Shown here: positions 43,731 to 52,864 of the stretch, one piece after another
Numbering within the stretch: the stretch's first letter is position 1
Layout of the letters: each line of letters starts with the position of its first letter
Assembly: GCA_938085105.1 (NCBI GenBank)
Contig: CALKGK010000012.1
Span: 1 to 64,000, forward strand
Source of the DNA: an uncultured Flavobacteriales bacterium
GTDB lineage: Bacteria > Bacteroidota > Bacteroidia > Flavobacteriales_D > Sanyastnellaceae
Direction of reading: 5' to 3'
DNA length: 64,000 nucleotides
Position numbers and translations under genes: made by a program
Notes under the pieces: generated by a model
Seen by the model: the letters and a program-made list of their open reading frames with translations, nothing else
Databases searched by the model: none
Told to the model about the DNA's origin: nothing

Positions 43731-44738
43731 TTATAAGTAATCGGGGCATGGACGCACTTTGAATTCGGGCGGACGAAATTTGTGCATCAAATAGACCACG
43801 CTGATTTCAAATCCACCCCGATTTGCACTCGCGACTTCCAAGTCTGAATAGTTGATGTCGTAACTCAATCCTACCTTCCATTGATCGTATTCCATCCCGG
43901 CTACCAAATACCCCGCGTCTCTGGTTCGGAAGAAAACACCTCCATAAATGGCTCGCCAAAAACGATCATCATCCATCAAAATGTACCTTCCTTGTGCACC
44001 AATGAGAATTTCACGGTAGCGTGCTTGGAAACTCATCATGAGTCCAGGTTGAATGTCCCAGTGCTCATCGAGGGGGAGGGAAGCATCGAATTGAAGCCCG
44101 ATTCTAGGGTTGAGCCGAACATCCTCCTCATCGTAAAAGGTTTGAGTTGGTGCGTGCCATTGGTAAAACGACAGCCCCGTTTGAATGTGTTTTCTTCTCG
44201 ACCATGTTTTGAAGTAAGCAGCGCCAAGATTTAGCTGTAAGAAGGAGAAATTTTCTCGGCTGAGGTTCTCTCTGGAAGACAAGCTCGAGCTGTATTGAAC
44301 GCCGTTCCACTGATTGTCGAACTGAAGTGCGCTCAAATCAATGTTTTGACGAGTGAAGCCCAATTGTGCGCCTACCGCTAAAGATTCGCCTTCCCGACCA
44401 TCAAACAAGAATCGTCTGGCCAAGGAGGTGTTCAATTGAAAGGTGTTGAAACGAGAATCACCCGCTCGGTCTTGCATGAGGTAAATTCCACCGGCGTAAT
44501 CTTCTCGGCCAAAAATGGACTTGGCGTCTCCCGCAAAACCGAAAGTAACGAACGGAGTACTCACCGAACGCCACTGGGTACGTTGAATGGCAGAAAGTCG
44601 GTAATCGGCGTCAAACTGACCGGTAAAGGCGGGGTTATAATGCAAAGGTGCTGCTTGGAATTGAGAAAAATGGATGTCCTGAGCTTGGACTGTTCCAAAC
44701 AATATAAACAACACTATGAGCAAGGAGAACTTTCTCAT
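43731..44738 (-). CDS. PorP/SprF family type IX secretion outer-membrane protein
   Basis: The 335-residue product has a signal peptide (residues 1-19, ending VQAQ) and the family start DIHFSQFQAAPLHYNPAFTGQFDADYRLSAIQRTQWRSVSTPF. The rest is an outer-membrane beta-barrel pattern ending in GGFEISVVYLMHKFRPPEFKVRPCPDYL. PorP/SprF proteins receive type IX cargo bearing type B C-terminal domains and tether it at the surface. Its ATG overlaps the end of the adjacent cargo gene by four bases, matching the usual cargo/SprF pair. Confidence 0.93.
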   Translation of the reverse strand: MRKFSLLIVLFILFGTVQAQDIHFSQFQAAPLHYNPAFTGQFDADYRLSAIQRTQWRSVSTPFVTFGFAGDAKSIFGREDYAGGIYLMQDRAGDSRFNTFQLNTSLARRFLFDGREGESLAVGAQLGFTRQNIDLSALQFDNQWNGVQYSSSLSSRENLSRENFSFLQLNLGAAYFKTWSRRKHIQTGLSFYQWHAPTQTFYDEEDVRLNPRIGLQFDASLPLDEHWDIQPGLMMSFQARYREILIGAQGRYILMDDDRFWRAIYGGVFFRTRDAGYLVAGMEYDQWKVGLSYDINYSDLEVASANRGGFEISVVYLMHKFRPPEFKVRPCPDYL

Positions 44739-47700
44739 CTCAGTAAGGTGATGTTTCCTTTTTCAAAATGCTCTTGGCCATCTTCGCAAACCACAGTGAG
44801 GTGATACACAAACACGGCGGGGTCTGCGGGCTTACCCTTGTAAATTCCGTCCCAAGGCTCATTCAGCTTTGTGCTTTCAAACACCAATTCGCCCCAGCGG
44901 TTAAAGACTTGGAATTTCATTTCGGTAATGAAGTTCCCTCGAACAAACAAGAGGTCATTTTCCCCATCGCCGTTGGGGGAAAAGGCATTGGGAACAAAGA
45001 CGTTGGGCGGACCACAAGTGAAGTCAAAAACGCGTAGTTCGATGCCGCTGGAATACACGCATTCCCCATCGATGATTTCCACGGTGTAGAGAGTGCTTTC
45101 TTCCGGACTAGCAATCACCGATTCGGCAGTGGTGGTATTGAGTCCTTCGGCCGGACTCCATAAGTAATCATATCCTCCCGGTTCAGCTGTGAGCACCGCC
45201 GATTCTCCCGATTGGACCAAGCTAGGGTTGGCGCTTACCGAAATGCTGGTGGGGTTGATTGTGGACACCGCAACAAAGACATCATCTTCGCTCGTACAGC
45301 CATCTCCATTGTCGGCAAAAACAGTGAAAAGAGCATCTTCATTCACTACAGCCGTAATGTTTGGAGAATCTGCCCCTGAGAGAATCTGCGCATCACTGCT
45401 CCAGGAATAGGAGAGAAGGTCGCTGGGATTGAGTACATTCAATTGAATGGTATCCCCGAAACAAGCATTGAAGTCGCCCACAATTTGGGTTTGTGCTTGA
45501 ATGAACTCCACGTTTACCACTTCCTCTCTCGAACAAAATTCACCTTCAAGCAATACATAGTAGGTAGTATTATCGATTGGAGAAACCACAATGTCGGGAT
45601 CCTGCTCATCGTCGTTCAAAATGGTAGTGAAGTCAAAGCTATCGCTCCAAGTAATGGCACTTCCTGGGGGATAATTGCTCACCTCCAGAATCAGCTCTTC
45701 TTCGTCGCAAAGCAGGAGGTCAGGAGAATGATCAAAACTCAGTTCTTCTACAAAAACATCTTGGTAAAGCGTGTCAATACAAACTCCCGTATCGATCAAA
45801 AGCGTGTATGAAGTACTTTCTTCTGCAATTAGAAAGGTGCTTGCGCTGGTGGGCGAAACAAGACCGGAACTTGGCGTCCACAAATAATTGTATTCCGGGT
45901 TTTCAGATTCAAGTCCGATGGTAAGGGAATCGCCAAGGCAAACACTTTCTAAGGCGGCAGAACTGCTGTTGGCTTCGACGATTTCAATGGTTCTTCTCAA
46001 GGTATCGCTCATGTTGCAAGTCAGTGGATTGCTTACTGCAAGCGTTACCTCATAAATTCCTGGTTCCAGGTATTGATGTTGGGGCGAGTAGGTAGAGCTT
46101 CCCGTATCGTCTCCAAAGTCCCAATCTACCTGACTCACATTTGTGCTGCTGTTGATGAAGGGCAGAGCCTCATTGGCGCAAGCTGTTGGTGGTACATAAA
46201 AGTCGGCAATGGTAATTGGCAGCTCAAAGTCAAACTTAAAAACCCCGTTGTTGCAATTGTTACTATTGTTCACCGGGCTATGCGCATTGGCTGGAAAAAT
46301 GGGGAAGTCGTCGTTGCTCCCACAACCCGCACAAACCGACTGGTAGATCTGTCCTTTTCGGTCAAACCTACTCGTTCCACCATCCACATGCTCGTTGCTA
46401 GTTCCACCACCGAAGTAGGAAGCATAGACCAGGGCCGAAGCATCATCTTCAATCACCAAAATGTAGAAATCAGAACCGTTCGTGGTGCTTTGGAAGGCAT
46501 CTGGGGTGATGTCCATATTGAAGACATTGTCTGTATTTGGGTTGGACGAAGTGTTGGTGCTTCCTCCCCAGCCGGAGAGGTAAATTTTACCGCAAACATC
46601 TACCAAGAAGGCGGTCGGACTCAAGTTGGGTTCTCCCGATCCCGTTCCAAAAACAGTACTCCAGATCAATTCATTCAGGTCTTCGCTGAACTTCGCCACA
46701 TGCATTCCGCTTGAAGGTGTTCCATATTCTGCGTTGATGATGAATTCATCTCCGGGCGCTTGGGTTTGTCCGTAAATATGCACTTGATTGTCGCCATCCA
46801 ACTCCACAAAGTAAGCTTGATCGTATGCCGCAGAACCGAGGTAAGTTCCCGTGCTAATTGCCGCACCATCTCCGCTAATTCTCCCTACAAAACCATCGGC
46901 AATCCCTCCTTGGTAGTTTGGCTCCCAGTTGTTCATCTCGGGAAGGTCCATGGAATTTGTTCCACCGCAAAAAGCAATATCGTCCACATCACTCACCGCC
47001 AAAGAATACACCCCATCATCTCCTGAACCCCCAAAATAAGTGCTCCAAATGACCTCGCTGAGGTTCGGGTTGAGTTTCGTGATGATGCCATCTAAACCAC
47101 CGTTGTTATTGGTTTGAATGGGGTTGAGTAGGGGGAAGTCGGGGCTGTAGGTACAAGAAGCGATGAGAATGTTTTCTTCATCATCCAGTTCAATCTCTCC
47201 ACGAAATTCATCGGCATAGTTAAATTTCAGTGTGCTTGAGGTGTTTACTCCATCGTTTCCGCTGCCGCCTAAAAAAGTAGAGCCCACCAAGCTTCCACCG
47301 CTGGCGCTTAGTTTGGAAATCACGATATCCGAACCGTTCACGTACTGCACCCCAACGCCTGAAGGAGCTACATTTGATCCGCCTTGAAACCCTTCGGAAT
47401 AGGCACCTGAGGTGGTTGGGTAGTTGAAGGAGGAGGAAGTCCCCATTACAATGAGTTCGCCCGCTGAAGTACAAATCAAGCTATGGGGCAGTTCGTCGTT
47501 CGCACCGCCAATAAAGGTGGAGTAAATCATCGAAGTGCCGTCCAAAGCATATTTTGAAATGGCGATGTCCGTTCCAGCAAGGGATCCCTGACCGTTTCCG
47601 CCTCCCCAAGTTTCTTGATAAGCACCAAGCGTTGTGGGGTATCCGTTTCCAAAAGCCGAACTCCCGCTGTACAAATGACCTTCGTCATCAAAGGTCGCAG

Positions 47701-48454
47701 TGTAGCCGAAATTGTCTGAAAAGGAACCGCTGTAAGTAGAAAAAATCAATTCAGGATCTATGGTTAGGGGATAGGAAGCGTCATAACCTTTTGGGAAGTT
47801 GAAATGGAGGACATTCTCATCCAGCACATATTCGCAAGCCACGCGAATCCGTTCTCCTTCGATTTCTTGAAAGGCAATGGGACGCTGTTCGATCACCATC
47901 CCTGTGCTTAGGGAAACGTTTAAGCGACCGTTTTTGATGCTGATTTTGTTTTGCCCCGAGTACTTGAGTTGAATCTGTTCGTGCTTGGAACCTGGCGAGA
48001 GAATGAAGTCATACTTCAGCACCCCATCTTTACTATAAAAGTGAGCATCTATTCCTTCATAAACCCCTTTTATCCATGCGCCTCGAAACGACTTTGCTTT
48101 GGAAGCCCAGCGGGAGGGATCGTCTCCCAAGAAATAGTTGTAATAGGTATCGAAAGCAGCTTCTGGGAGGAATTCACCGCCATTGGATCCTTCAAAAGAA
48201 ACCTCGTAGGCATGACCGTAAGACTTGGCTTCTGCATTGTTTTCTCCACCACCATGAATGGCTTGAATCTCACTAAAATCATGCAGGTCGTAGCGAAGTG
48301 CTGTTTCCTCGAGGAAAAGGTGTCCGCCCTGAAATTTAAACGCTCCATGAACGTGTTCTGGCCATTGACCTTTGTTTTCAATTAAAGGAAGCGAGCTTTG
48401 GGCCAAAGAAAAGCACGAACAAAGCAAGAGACAGAAAAGGAAGAAGTACCTCAT
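44735..48454 (-). CDS. Giant T9SS type B cargo: DUF7948, SBBP repeats, PKD
   Basis: Starting at ATG 48454 gives 1239 residues and a signal peptide MRYFFLFCLLLCSCFSLAQ; a TTG four codons upstream is possible. Order: DUF7948 head (ENKGQWPEHVHGAFKFQGG, about 25-230), a beta-propeller of SBBP repeats with STFIGGANDELP and STFLGGSGNDGV blades, a PKD repeat (VDWDFGDDTGSSTYSPQHQYLEPGIYEVTL), Ig-like repeats (LCLGDSLTIGL) and the type B sorting domain FVPNAFSPNGDGENDLLFV...ITLLR. It is a secreted, likely surface-bound adhesion or matrix protein, exported with the SprF-like partner next to it. Confidence 0.93.
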   Translation of the reverse strand: MRYFFLFCLLLCSCFSLAQSSLPLIENKGQWPEHVHGAFKFQGGHLFLEETALRYDLHDFSEIQAIHGGGENNAEAKSYGHAYEVSFEGSNGGEFLPEAAFDTYYNYFLGDDPSRWASKAKSFRGAWIKGVYEGIDAHFYSKDGVLKYDFILSPGSKHEQIQLKYSGQNKISIKNGRLNVSLSTGMVIEQRPIAFQEIEGERIRVACEYVLDENVLHFNFPKGYDASYPLTIDPELIFSTYSGSFSDNFGYTATFDDEGHLYSGSSAFGNGYPTTLGAYQETWGGGNGQGSLAGTDIAISKYALDGTSMIYSTFIGGANDELPHSLICTSAGELIVMGTSSSFNYPTTSGAYSEGFQGGSNVAPSGVGVQYVNGSDIVISKLSASGGSLVGSTFLGGSGNDGVNTSSTLKFNYADEFRGEIELDDEENILIASCTYSPDFPLLNPIQTNNNGGLDGIITKLNPNLSEVIWSTYFGGSGDDGVYSLAVSDVDDIAFCGGTNSMDLPEMNNWEPNYQGGIADGFVGRISGDGAAISTGTYLGSAAYDQAYFVELDGDNQVHIYGQTQAPGDEFIINAEYGTPSSGMHVAKFSEDLNELIWSTVFGTGSGEPNLSPTAFLVDVCGKIYLSGWGGSTNTSSNPNTDNVFNMDITPDAFQSTTNGSDFYILVIEDDASALVYASYFGGGTSNEHVDGGTSRFDRKGQIYQSVCAGCGSNDDFPIFPANAHSPVNNSNNCNNGVFKFDFELPITIADFYVPPTACANEALPFINSSTNVSQVDWDFGDDTGSSTYSPQHQYLEPGIYEVTLAVSNPLTCNMSDTLRRTIEIVEANSSSAALESVCLGDSLTIGLESENPEYNYLWTPSSGLVSPTSASTFLIAEESTSYTLLIDTGVCIDTLYQDVFVEELSFDHSPDLLLCDEEELILEVSNYPPGSAITWSDSFDFTTILNDDEQDPDIVVSPIDNTTYYVLLEGEFCSREEVVNVEFIQAQTQIVGDFNACFGDTIQLNVLNPSDLLSYSWSSDAQILSGADSPNITAVVNEDALFTVFADNGDGCTSEDDVFVAVSTINPTSISVSANPSLVQSGESAVLTAEPGGYDYLWSPAEGLNTTTAESVIASPEESTLYTVEIIDGECVYSSGIELRVFDFTCGPPNVFVPNAFSPNGDGENDLLFVRGNFITEMKFQVFNRWGELVFESTKLNEPWDGIYKGKPADPAVFVYHLTVVCEDGQEHFEKGNITLLR

Positions 48455-48497
48455 GTTGCAAGCCAAGTTACGGATTTATTGGCTGTAGTTTGGATGC

Positions 48498-48531
48498 AAA
48501 AAAGCAGGAAACCGTTGCCTCCTGCTTTTTT
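48498..48531 (-). terminator. Bidirectional-looking intrinsic terminator
   Basis: AAAAAAGCAGGA, an 11-base loop and TCCTGCTTTTTT form a strong hairpin with T runs on both strands. It lies just downstream of the minus-strand PspC gene (end 48564) and upstream of the giant T9SS gene, insulating the two units. Confidence 0.85.
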
Positions 48532-48563
48532 GATTGTTGATAAGAAATAGTATTCGACTTGGC

Positions 48564-50135
48564 TTAGTCGCAATTCAAACACTCTACTTCATTCAGAAGC
48601 ACGCGAACCGTTTTTCCACGCAAATTTCTGGGGTGAAGATTTTTAAATCCAGCTCTTCCTCGGGTAATGCGTTCGATGTTTTGAGGAAGGATGAGTTGGG
48701 TACTGTCTGGTAGGTAGAGGTCCAATTGAACTTCATGCCCCCGGTATTTATCTGCCAATTGACCGCTGAAGAATGGTGATAAGAAGAGCGTATCCTCTTT
48801 GAAACGATAGTTGTACTCCATGCGATCAGCAATTTCTAAGGCATTGGAGCGTGTGCTTCCATTCACCGAGAACTCCACTTTTAGTCGGGCTTCATCATCG
48901 GAAGTGCTGTTGATTCGAAACTCAGGGAACCCATAGACGATGCGATCTTGATCTACTTTCATCAACTCTTGATAATCCCCATCGCTCAAAACGATTTGAT
49001 TGTGGAAATAGGGATCATTCTCGAGCACTACAAAAATGGAGTCGTTGGAAAGCGGCAGAAATTGGGAACTTACCTCGATGCTTGCTTCAGACTTGTATTT
49101 CGTTCCTTGAGAAACAGCCACCGTGATGGCGAATCCAATTCCAACCAAGAAAAGGATGAATAGAGCGAGACCAATACCTTTTACGCGGTTCTCTGTTCGA
49201 AGGAGGAGGCGTATTCCCAAATATATGGCGCTCAACAATGGCACTCCAATCAAAATGGTTAGGGCAATAGTGGCGAAAAGCAACATCAAGGGATCAAAGA
49301 AGATGAAGTCTTTTAAAAACTGGTAACTCGCGGTGTCTCCCATAGGTGTAGCCGTGAGGAACCCCACCAAGCTTACGATGAGGAAGACCGACATCAATAA
49401 ACCAAAGATCAGGGCTGCACCACCGAGGAGCACACGCAAGATATGTACGAGTCCGCCCGCCACTTTTTCTATGTTTTCGGCCACTTTCTTGGAGCCCGTT
49501 TTGCTAAAACGTTCTCCCTTTTCGGCGGCCTTTTTGCCAAAACCCTTGATGGATTCCCCCACATTATTGAGTTCATCGTTGATGCTTTTCGAAATGTTTT
49601 CGACATTGATTTGCTCTCCTTTCATGTGTAATTTCTCCGCACGAGTTCGCGCTTCTGGGAGAAGAATCCAAAGGAGAATGTAGATGGGGATGCCGGCAAA
49701 TCCGAGGAGAACGAGGGCAATGAAGATGCCTCTTAACCAGATGGGGTCCCAATCGAGGTAATGACTCAATCCTGAGCACACTCCACCAATCATCCCCTCT
49801 TCGGTATCTCTGTAGAATTTACGTTTTCTTCTTTTTTCCGATTGTTGCTCTGCTCTGAAATCATCTTCGCCTTCCACCTCATATTGCTCCGGTTTCCCCA
49901 TGATGGCGATCACATCATCCACGTCCGAAGAAGTAATGATTTGCTTGGAGTCGTCCAGCTTTTCCTGAAACAATTCGGCGATACGCGCTTCGATATCAGC
50001 AATGATTTCGTCTCCACCTTCTTGATTACCGTATGCGGCTTCGATGGATTTAAGGTAGTTGAGCAGGAGTTGATAGGCCTGTTCATCGATGTTGAAGGCA
50101 AAGCCTCCGATGTTTGCGGTGATGGTTTTGTTCAT
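48564..50135 (-). CDS. PspC-domain membrane protein
   Basis: A 523-residue protein. The N-terminal region is soluble (ITANIGGFAFNIDEQAYQLLLNYL and IIADIEARIAELFQEKL), then comes the PspC domain FYRDTEEGMIGGVCSGLSHYLDWDPIWLRGIFIALVLLGFAGIPIYILLWILLPEA (about 108-163). Further hydrophobic segments span about 230-260, 280-310 and 320-350, followed by a beta-rich C-terminal part with two PspC-like dimer segments. PspC proteins sense membrane stress. It is directly after a PadR regulator, overlapping by four bases, so PadR probably controls it. Confidence 0.88.
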   Translation of the reverse strand: MNKTITANIGGFAFNIDEQAYQLLLNYLKSIEAAYGNQEGGDEIIADIEARIAELFQEKLDDSKQIITSSDVDDVIAIMGKPEQYEVEGEDDFRAEQQSEKRRKRKFYRDTEEGMIGGVCSGLSHYLDWDPIWLRGIFIALVLLGFAGIPIYILLWILLPEARTRAEKLHMKGEQINVENISKSINDELNNVGESIKGFGKKAAEKGERFSKTGSKKVAENIEKVAGGLVHILRVLLGGAALIFGLLMSVFLIVSLVGFLTATPMGDTASYQFLKDFIFFDPLMLLFATIALTILIGVPLLSAIYLGIRLLLRTENRVKGIGLALFILFLVGIGFAITVAVSQGTKYKSEASIEVSSQFLPLSNDSIFVVLENDPYFHNQIVLSDGDYQELMKVDQDRIVYGFPEFRINSTSDDEARLKVEFSVNGSTRSNALEIADRMEYNYRFKEDTLFLSPFFSGQLADKYRGHEVQLDLYLPDSTQLILPQNIERITRGRAGFKNLHPRNLRGKTVRVLLNEVECLNCD

Positions 50136-50470
50136 GATTTGGCCGAATTAGAAGTCGTGAGTGTTACTGCCTTGCTGAGCTCATTCCAAGTTTTGTCGAG
50201 CTCCTTGAGGAAAAGGCTTCCAGTTTCTGTGAGTGAATAGTATTTGCGGGGTGGTCCGGAACTGGACTCTTCCCAGCGGTATTGGAGTAAGCCTGCATTC
50301 TTCAAGCGGGTGAGGAGCGGATAAAGTGTTCCTTCTACGATGATCAACTTGGCTTCTTTCAAAGCTGCGATGATATCGGAAGGGTAGGCTTCCTGTTTCG
50401 CAAGAATGGAAAGAATGCAGTATTCCAAGACCCCTTTTCGCATTTGGGCTTTTGTGTTCTCTATGTTCAT
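50132..50470 (-). CDS. PadR family transcriptional regulator
   Basis: A 112-residue winged-helix regulator. Signatures: RKGVLEYCILSILAKQEAYPSDIIAALKE at 11-39 and EGTLYPLLTRLKNAGLLQYRWEESSSGPPRKYYSLTETG at 48-86, which are the PadR DNA-binding and dimer contacts. It represses its own operon in most cases. A perfect inverted repeat on its own promoter supports autoregulation. It is the first gene of the padR-pspC operon. Effector unknown. Confidence 0.93.
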   Translation of the reverse strand: MNIENTKAQMRKGVLEYCILSILAKQEAYPSDIIAALKEAKLIIVEGTLYPLLTRLKNAGLLQYRWEESSSGPPRKYYSLTETGSLFLKELDKTWNELSKAVTLTTSNSAKS

Positions 50471-50486
50471 TCCGTTCTATTTATTG

Positions 50487-50518
50487 CAAATATATGTCTA
50501 AAAGAAGGTACTATGCAA
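50487..50518 (-). promoter_or_regulatory. Promoter of padR-pspC operon
   Basis: On the minus strand, a perfect -7 box TATATTTG (50487-50494) lies 21 bases from TTG (50516-50518), matching the longer Bacteroidota spacing. The start codon is 17 bases downstream. The -33 element falls inside the PadR inverted repeat. Confidence 0.55.
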
Positions 50519-50528
50519 CACATAGTAC
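50508..50528. promoter_or_regulatory. Putative PadR operator (perfect inverted repeat)
   Basis: GTACTATG-CAACA-CATAGTAC is a perfect eight-base inverted repeat. Its ATG-N5-CAT core fits the ATGT/ACAT-type operators known for PadR regulators, and it covers the -33 region of the padR promoter, 38-58 bases upstream of padR. Binding there would block transcription. It may also influence the divergent small genes. Confidence 0.65.
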
Positions 50529-50687
50529 TGTTAAAATATACTTTTGTGCCCTTTTGGTGGATAGATAATGTGCTAAAATGGAACTAGGATTGGGGCATCT
50601 TACTGAAAATGAAACCTTTTGTAAGTCCACTCGTAAATATTGGTCCATGTTGTTAAAACATGGCTTAAACTTTAAAAACTGATCAAG

Positions 50688-50789
50688 ATGGCTACTATTC
50701 GAACCAAGGCTCGGACCTTTAGCTCGGGCACACGTAAAACCGTTATTTTTCTGCTAGGAATCGGAGCATTAGCTCTTTTGCTCGTCTAA
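50688..50789 (+). CDS. 33-residue single-pass membrane peptide
   Basis: A 33-residue frame: a basic N-terminus (MATIRTKARTFSSGTRK) and a hydrophobic helix (TVIFLLGIGALALLLV) to the stop. It is preceded by a TACTTTTG -7-like box at 50539-50546, close to the PadR operator, and an AT-rich leader of about 140 bases. The shape is that of a small membrane peptide, as in phage-shock or stress regulators. Real but unproven; could be chance in a short gap. Confidence 0.5.
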   Translation: MATIRTKARTFSSGTRKTVIFLLGIGALALLLV

Positions 50790-50902
50790 AAAATTTGTGA
50801 ATTCTAAAATGACGTCGTATTTTCCTCACCTTATTGAAACCAAAAGTGGAGACGTTGCGTAGGAATAGAGCATAACGAATCTAACTTTAAATCAAATTTA
50901 AG

Positions 50903-51076
50903 ATGCATATTACGGAAGAGAAGTACCACGAGGTACTGCAGAAGCTCATTATGTTGTTCCTCGGATTACTCACGATGAGTGTTGTTCTTACTTCTTGTTA
51001 CTCAGCAGAGTCCTGCGCAGCTTATGGCGGAGTTGAGCAAGAATCAACCACCCAAGAAATTCTAGTGGAAGACTAA
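50903..51076 (+). CDS. 57-residue small lipoprotein
   Basis: A 57-residue frame with a charged N-terminus (HITEEKYHEVLQK), a hydrophobic stretch (LIMLFLGLLTMSVVL) and a lipobox TSCYSAES with Cys32, followed by an acidic, short mature part rich in Ser, Glu and Thr (ESTTQEILVED). The long N-terminal region before the lipobox is unusual. A strong terminator follows 27 bases after the stop, which supports a transcribed unit. It is too short for most callers. Confidence 0.6.
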   Translation: MHITEEKYHEVLQKLIMLFLGLLTMSVVLTSCYSAESCAAYGGVEQESTTQEILVED

Positions 51077-51102
51077 CAAGTGTTTCGCATTGATATGATA
51101 TT

Positions 51103-51131
51103 AAGCCTCGTTATGAACGGGGCTTTTTTTT
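51103..51131 (+). terminator. Intrinsic terminator after the small lipoprotein
   Basis: AGCCTCGTT-ATG-AACGGGGCT pairs with one G/T wobble and is followed by eight T residues on the plus strand. On the minus strand the hairpin follows the MBOAT gene (end 51134) and lacks a T run. Confidence 0.85.
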
Positions 51132-51133
51132 GC

Positions 51134-52864
51134 TTAAAACTGGAAGTAAATGAAGGGTTGTGCATCTGCGGTAATCACCTGATACAGTAACAGTAATACC
51201 AAGAAGGTGCAGACCAGTTGTAAAGGAATGGGCAAGCTGATGAAGGTTTGACGATACCACATTTTCCATTTGGAGGGCAAAACGTGGATCACATAACCCA
51301 ATCCCATCACGATGAATACCGGTGCGAAGGAAGCAATCACTTCCCAAGCGATGCTCAAATCCATGTTCCCAACGATTTGATTCAACATGGTATTGGCGGT
51401 AAAGAGCTCTTCCATGATGTTGTGAGCTTCTCCGAGGTTTTCCCAAGAATTGTTGGATCCGCTTCGAAACCATATTCTTGTGAAACTGATGAAGTTAAAG
51501 GTGAGGAATACTCCCCAAACACGGTTCCACCATTTCGCTTTGTTTTTCCACGGACTCACTTTGTTCCAAAGCTTGAAAACCACAAGTCCAAGACCGTTCA
51601 ACGCGCCCCAAATCACGAAGTTCCAGCTCGCGCCGTGCCACAATCCTCCGAGAAGCATGGTCATCATCATGTTGATGTTCGTGGTGCTCCATTTTCCAAA
51701 AGAGGGTACAAATCTACCTAGGATGTAAGCTGATATTAAGATTCCAATAGTTAGCCCCAATACCCAAAAAGATCCTGAGATGAAAAAGATGAAGCCAACA
51801 ATGAAACTCAATGAGACGAAACTGAATAGCGATCCACCGCGATTTCCTCCCATAGGAATGTACAAGTAATCCTTCAGCCAAGAACTCAAACTCATGTGCC
51901 AGCGTTTCCAAAAATTGCCCACACTGTCTGCCTTGTACGGCGAATTGAAGTTTTGAGGCAAGGAGAAGCCCAGCAATAAAGCAATCCCTATGGCGATGTC
52001 GGTATAACCGGAGAAATCAGCATATACTTGGAGGCTGTAACCATAAAGCGCCATTAAATTCTCAAAGCCAGTGTAGGAACCCGGTGCGGCAAAAACCCGA
52101 TCGATGAAGTTCAAGGCGAGATAATCGGCCAAAAAGAGTTTTTTCAAGAGTCCGTTCAAGATCCAAAATAGAGCGAGACCAAAGGTGGCTTTACTAAGCT
52201 GGTATTTCTGATAAAGCTGAGGAACGAAGTCGGCCGCACGTACGATCGGACCAGCAACGAGTTGGGGGAAGAAACTAACGTAGAAGCCAAAATCAATGAT
52301 GTTTTTGACCGGACGAACGTCTTTTCGGTAAACGTCGACAGCGTAGGAAATGGTTTGAAAGGTGTAAAAACTGATTCCCACAGGCAATGCGATGGTCTCA
52401 AATCGAAAACCTGTTCCAAAGAGTTGATTCGAAACCAGTGCAAAGTGGTTGATGGGGTGGAATTCGGTTCCAAAGAGGTTGTTGAAACTGTCGGCAAAGA
52501 AGTAGGCATACTTGAAATAAATCAAGATGAGCAAATTGATGGTGATGCTGAGCGCGAGCCATAATTTCCGCACGATGACTTTCTCGCTTTTATGAATGGC
52601 ATTCCCAATAAAGTAATCCGAAACAGTGGAAAAGAGCAGGAGGTAGAAAAACCACTCTGATGTTTTGTAATAAAAGTAGATGCTGACCAAAAACAGGAAG
52701 CCATTGCGCACGGCGGTGTGTTTGTGCACAAGACTGTAACCCAAAAGCACAAAGGCAAAGAAGTACCAGAACAGCAGGTTGGTAAAGATCAACGGCGAGC
52801 TTTTATCGAAAAAGATGACGGGTTTGATGGTTTCCCAAGATATTTCCAATAGACTCATGCTCAT
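51134..52864 (-). CDS. MBOAT family O-acyltransferase (AlgI/PatA/DltB-like)
   Basis: A 576-residue integral membrane acyltransferase with about 10-12 hydrophobic segments. The MBOAT signatures are RWHMSLSSWLKDYLYIPMGGNR (His323) and LLGGLWHGASWNFVIWG with invariant His410. It would move acetyl groups across the membrane to an SGNH partner for transfer to a sugar or murein. It is the last gene of a four-gene unit, overlapping the GGS-type SGNH gene by four bases. The AlgI/PatA families are indistinguishable by motif; context favours a cell-wall or exported glycan acceptor. Confidence 0.92.
   Translation of the reverse strand: MSMSLLEISWETIKPVIFFDKSSPLIFTNLLFWYFFAFVLLGYSLVHKHTAVRNGFLFLVSIYFYYKTSEWFFYLLLFSTVSDYFIGNAIHKSEKVIVRKLWLALSITINLLILIYFKYAYFFADSFNNLFGTEFHPINHFALVSNQLFGTGFRFETIALPVGISFYTFQTISYAVDVYRKDVRPVKNIIDFGFYVSFFPQLVAGPIVRAADFVPQLYQKYQLSKATFGLALFWILNGLLKKLFLADYLALNFIDRVFAAPGSYTGFENLMALYGYSLQVYADFSGYTDIAIGIALLLGFSLPQNFNSPYKADSVGNFWKRWHMSLSSWLKDYLYIPMGGNRGGSLFSFVSLSFIVGFIFFISGSFWVLGLTIGILISAYILGRFVPSFGKWSTTNINMMMTMLLGGLWHGASWNFVIWGALNGLGLVVFKLWNKVSPWKNKAKWWNRVWGVFLTFNFISFTRIWFRSGSNNSWENLGEAHNIMEELFTANTMLNQIVGNMDLSIAWEVIASFAPVFIVMGLGYVIHVLPSKWKMWYRQTFISLPIPLQLVCTFLVLLLLYQVITADAQPFIYFQF

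Noticed and set aside
46073-46714. 213-codon plus-strand frame opposite the giant T9SS cargo
   Set aside because: Antisense shadow with low-complexity product; the minus-strand frame has intact SBBP and PKD motifs.
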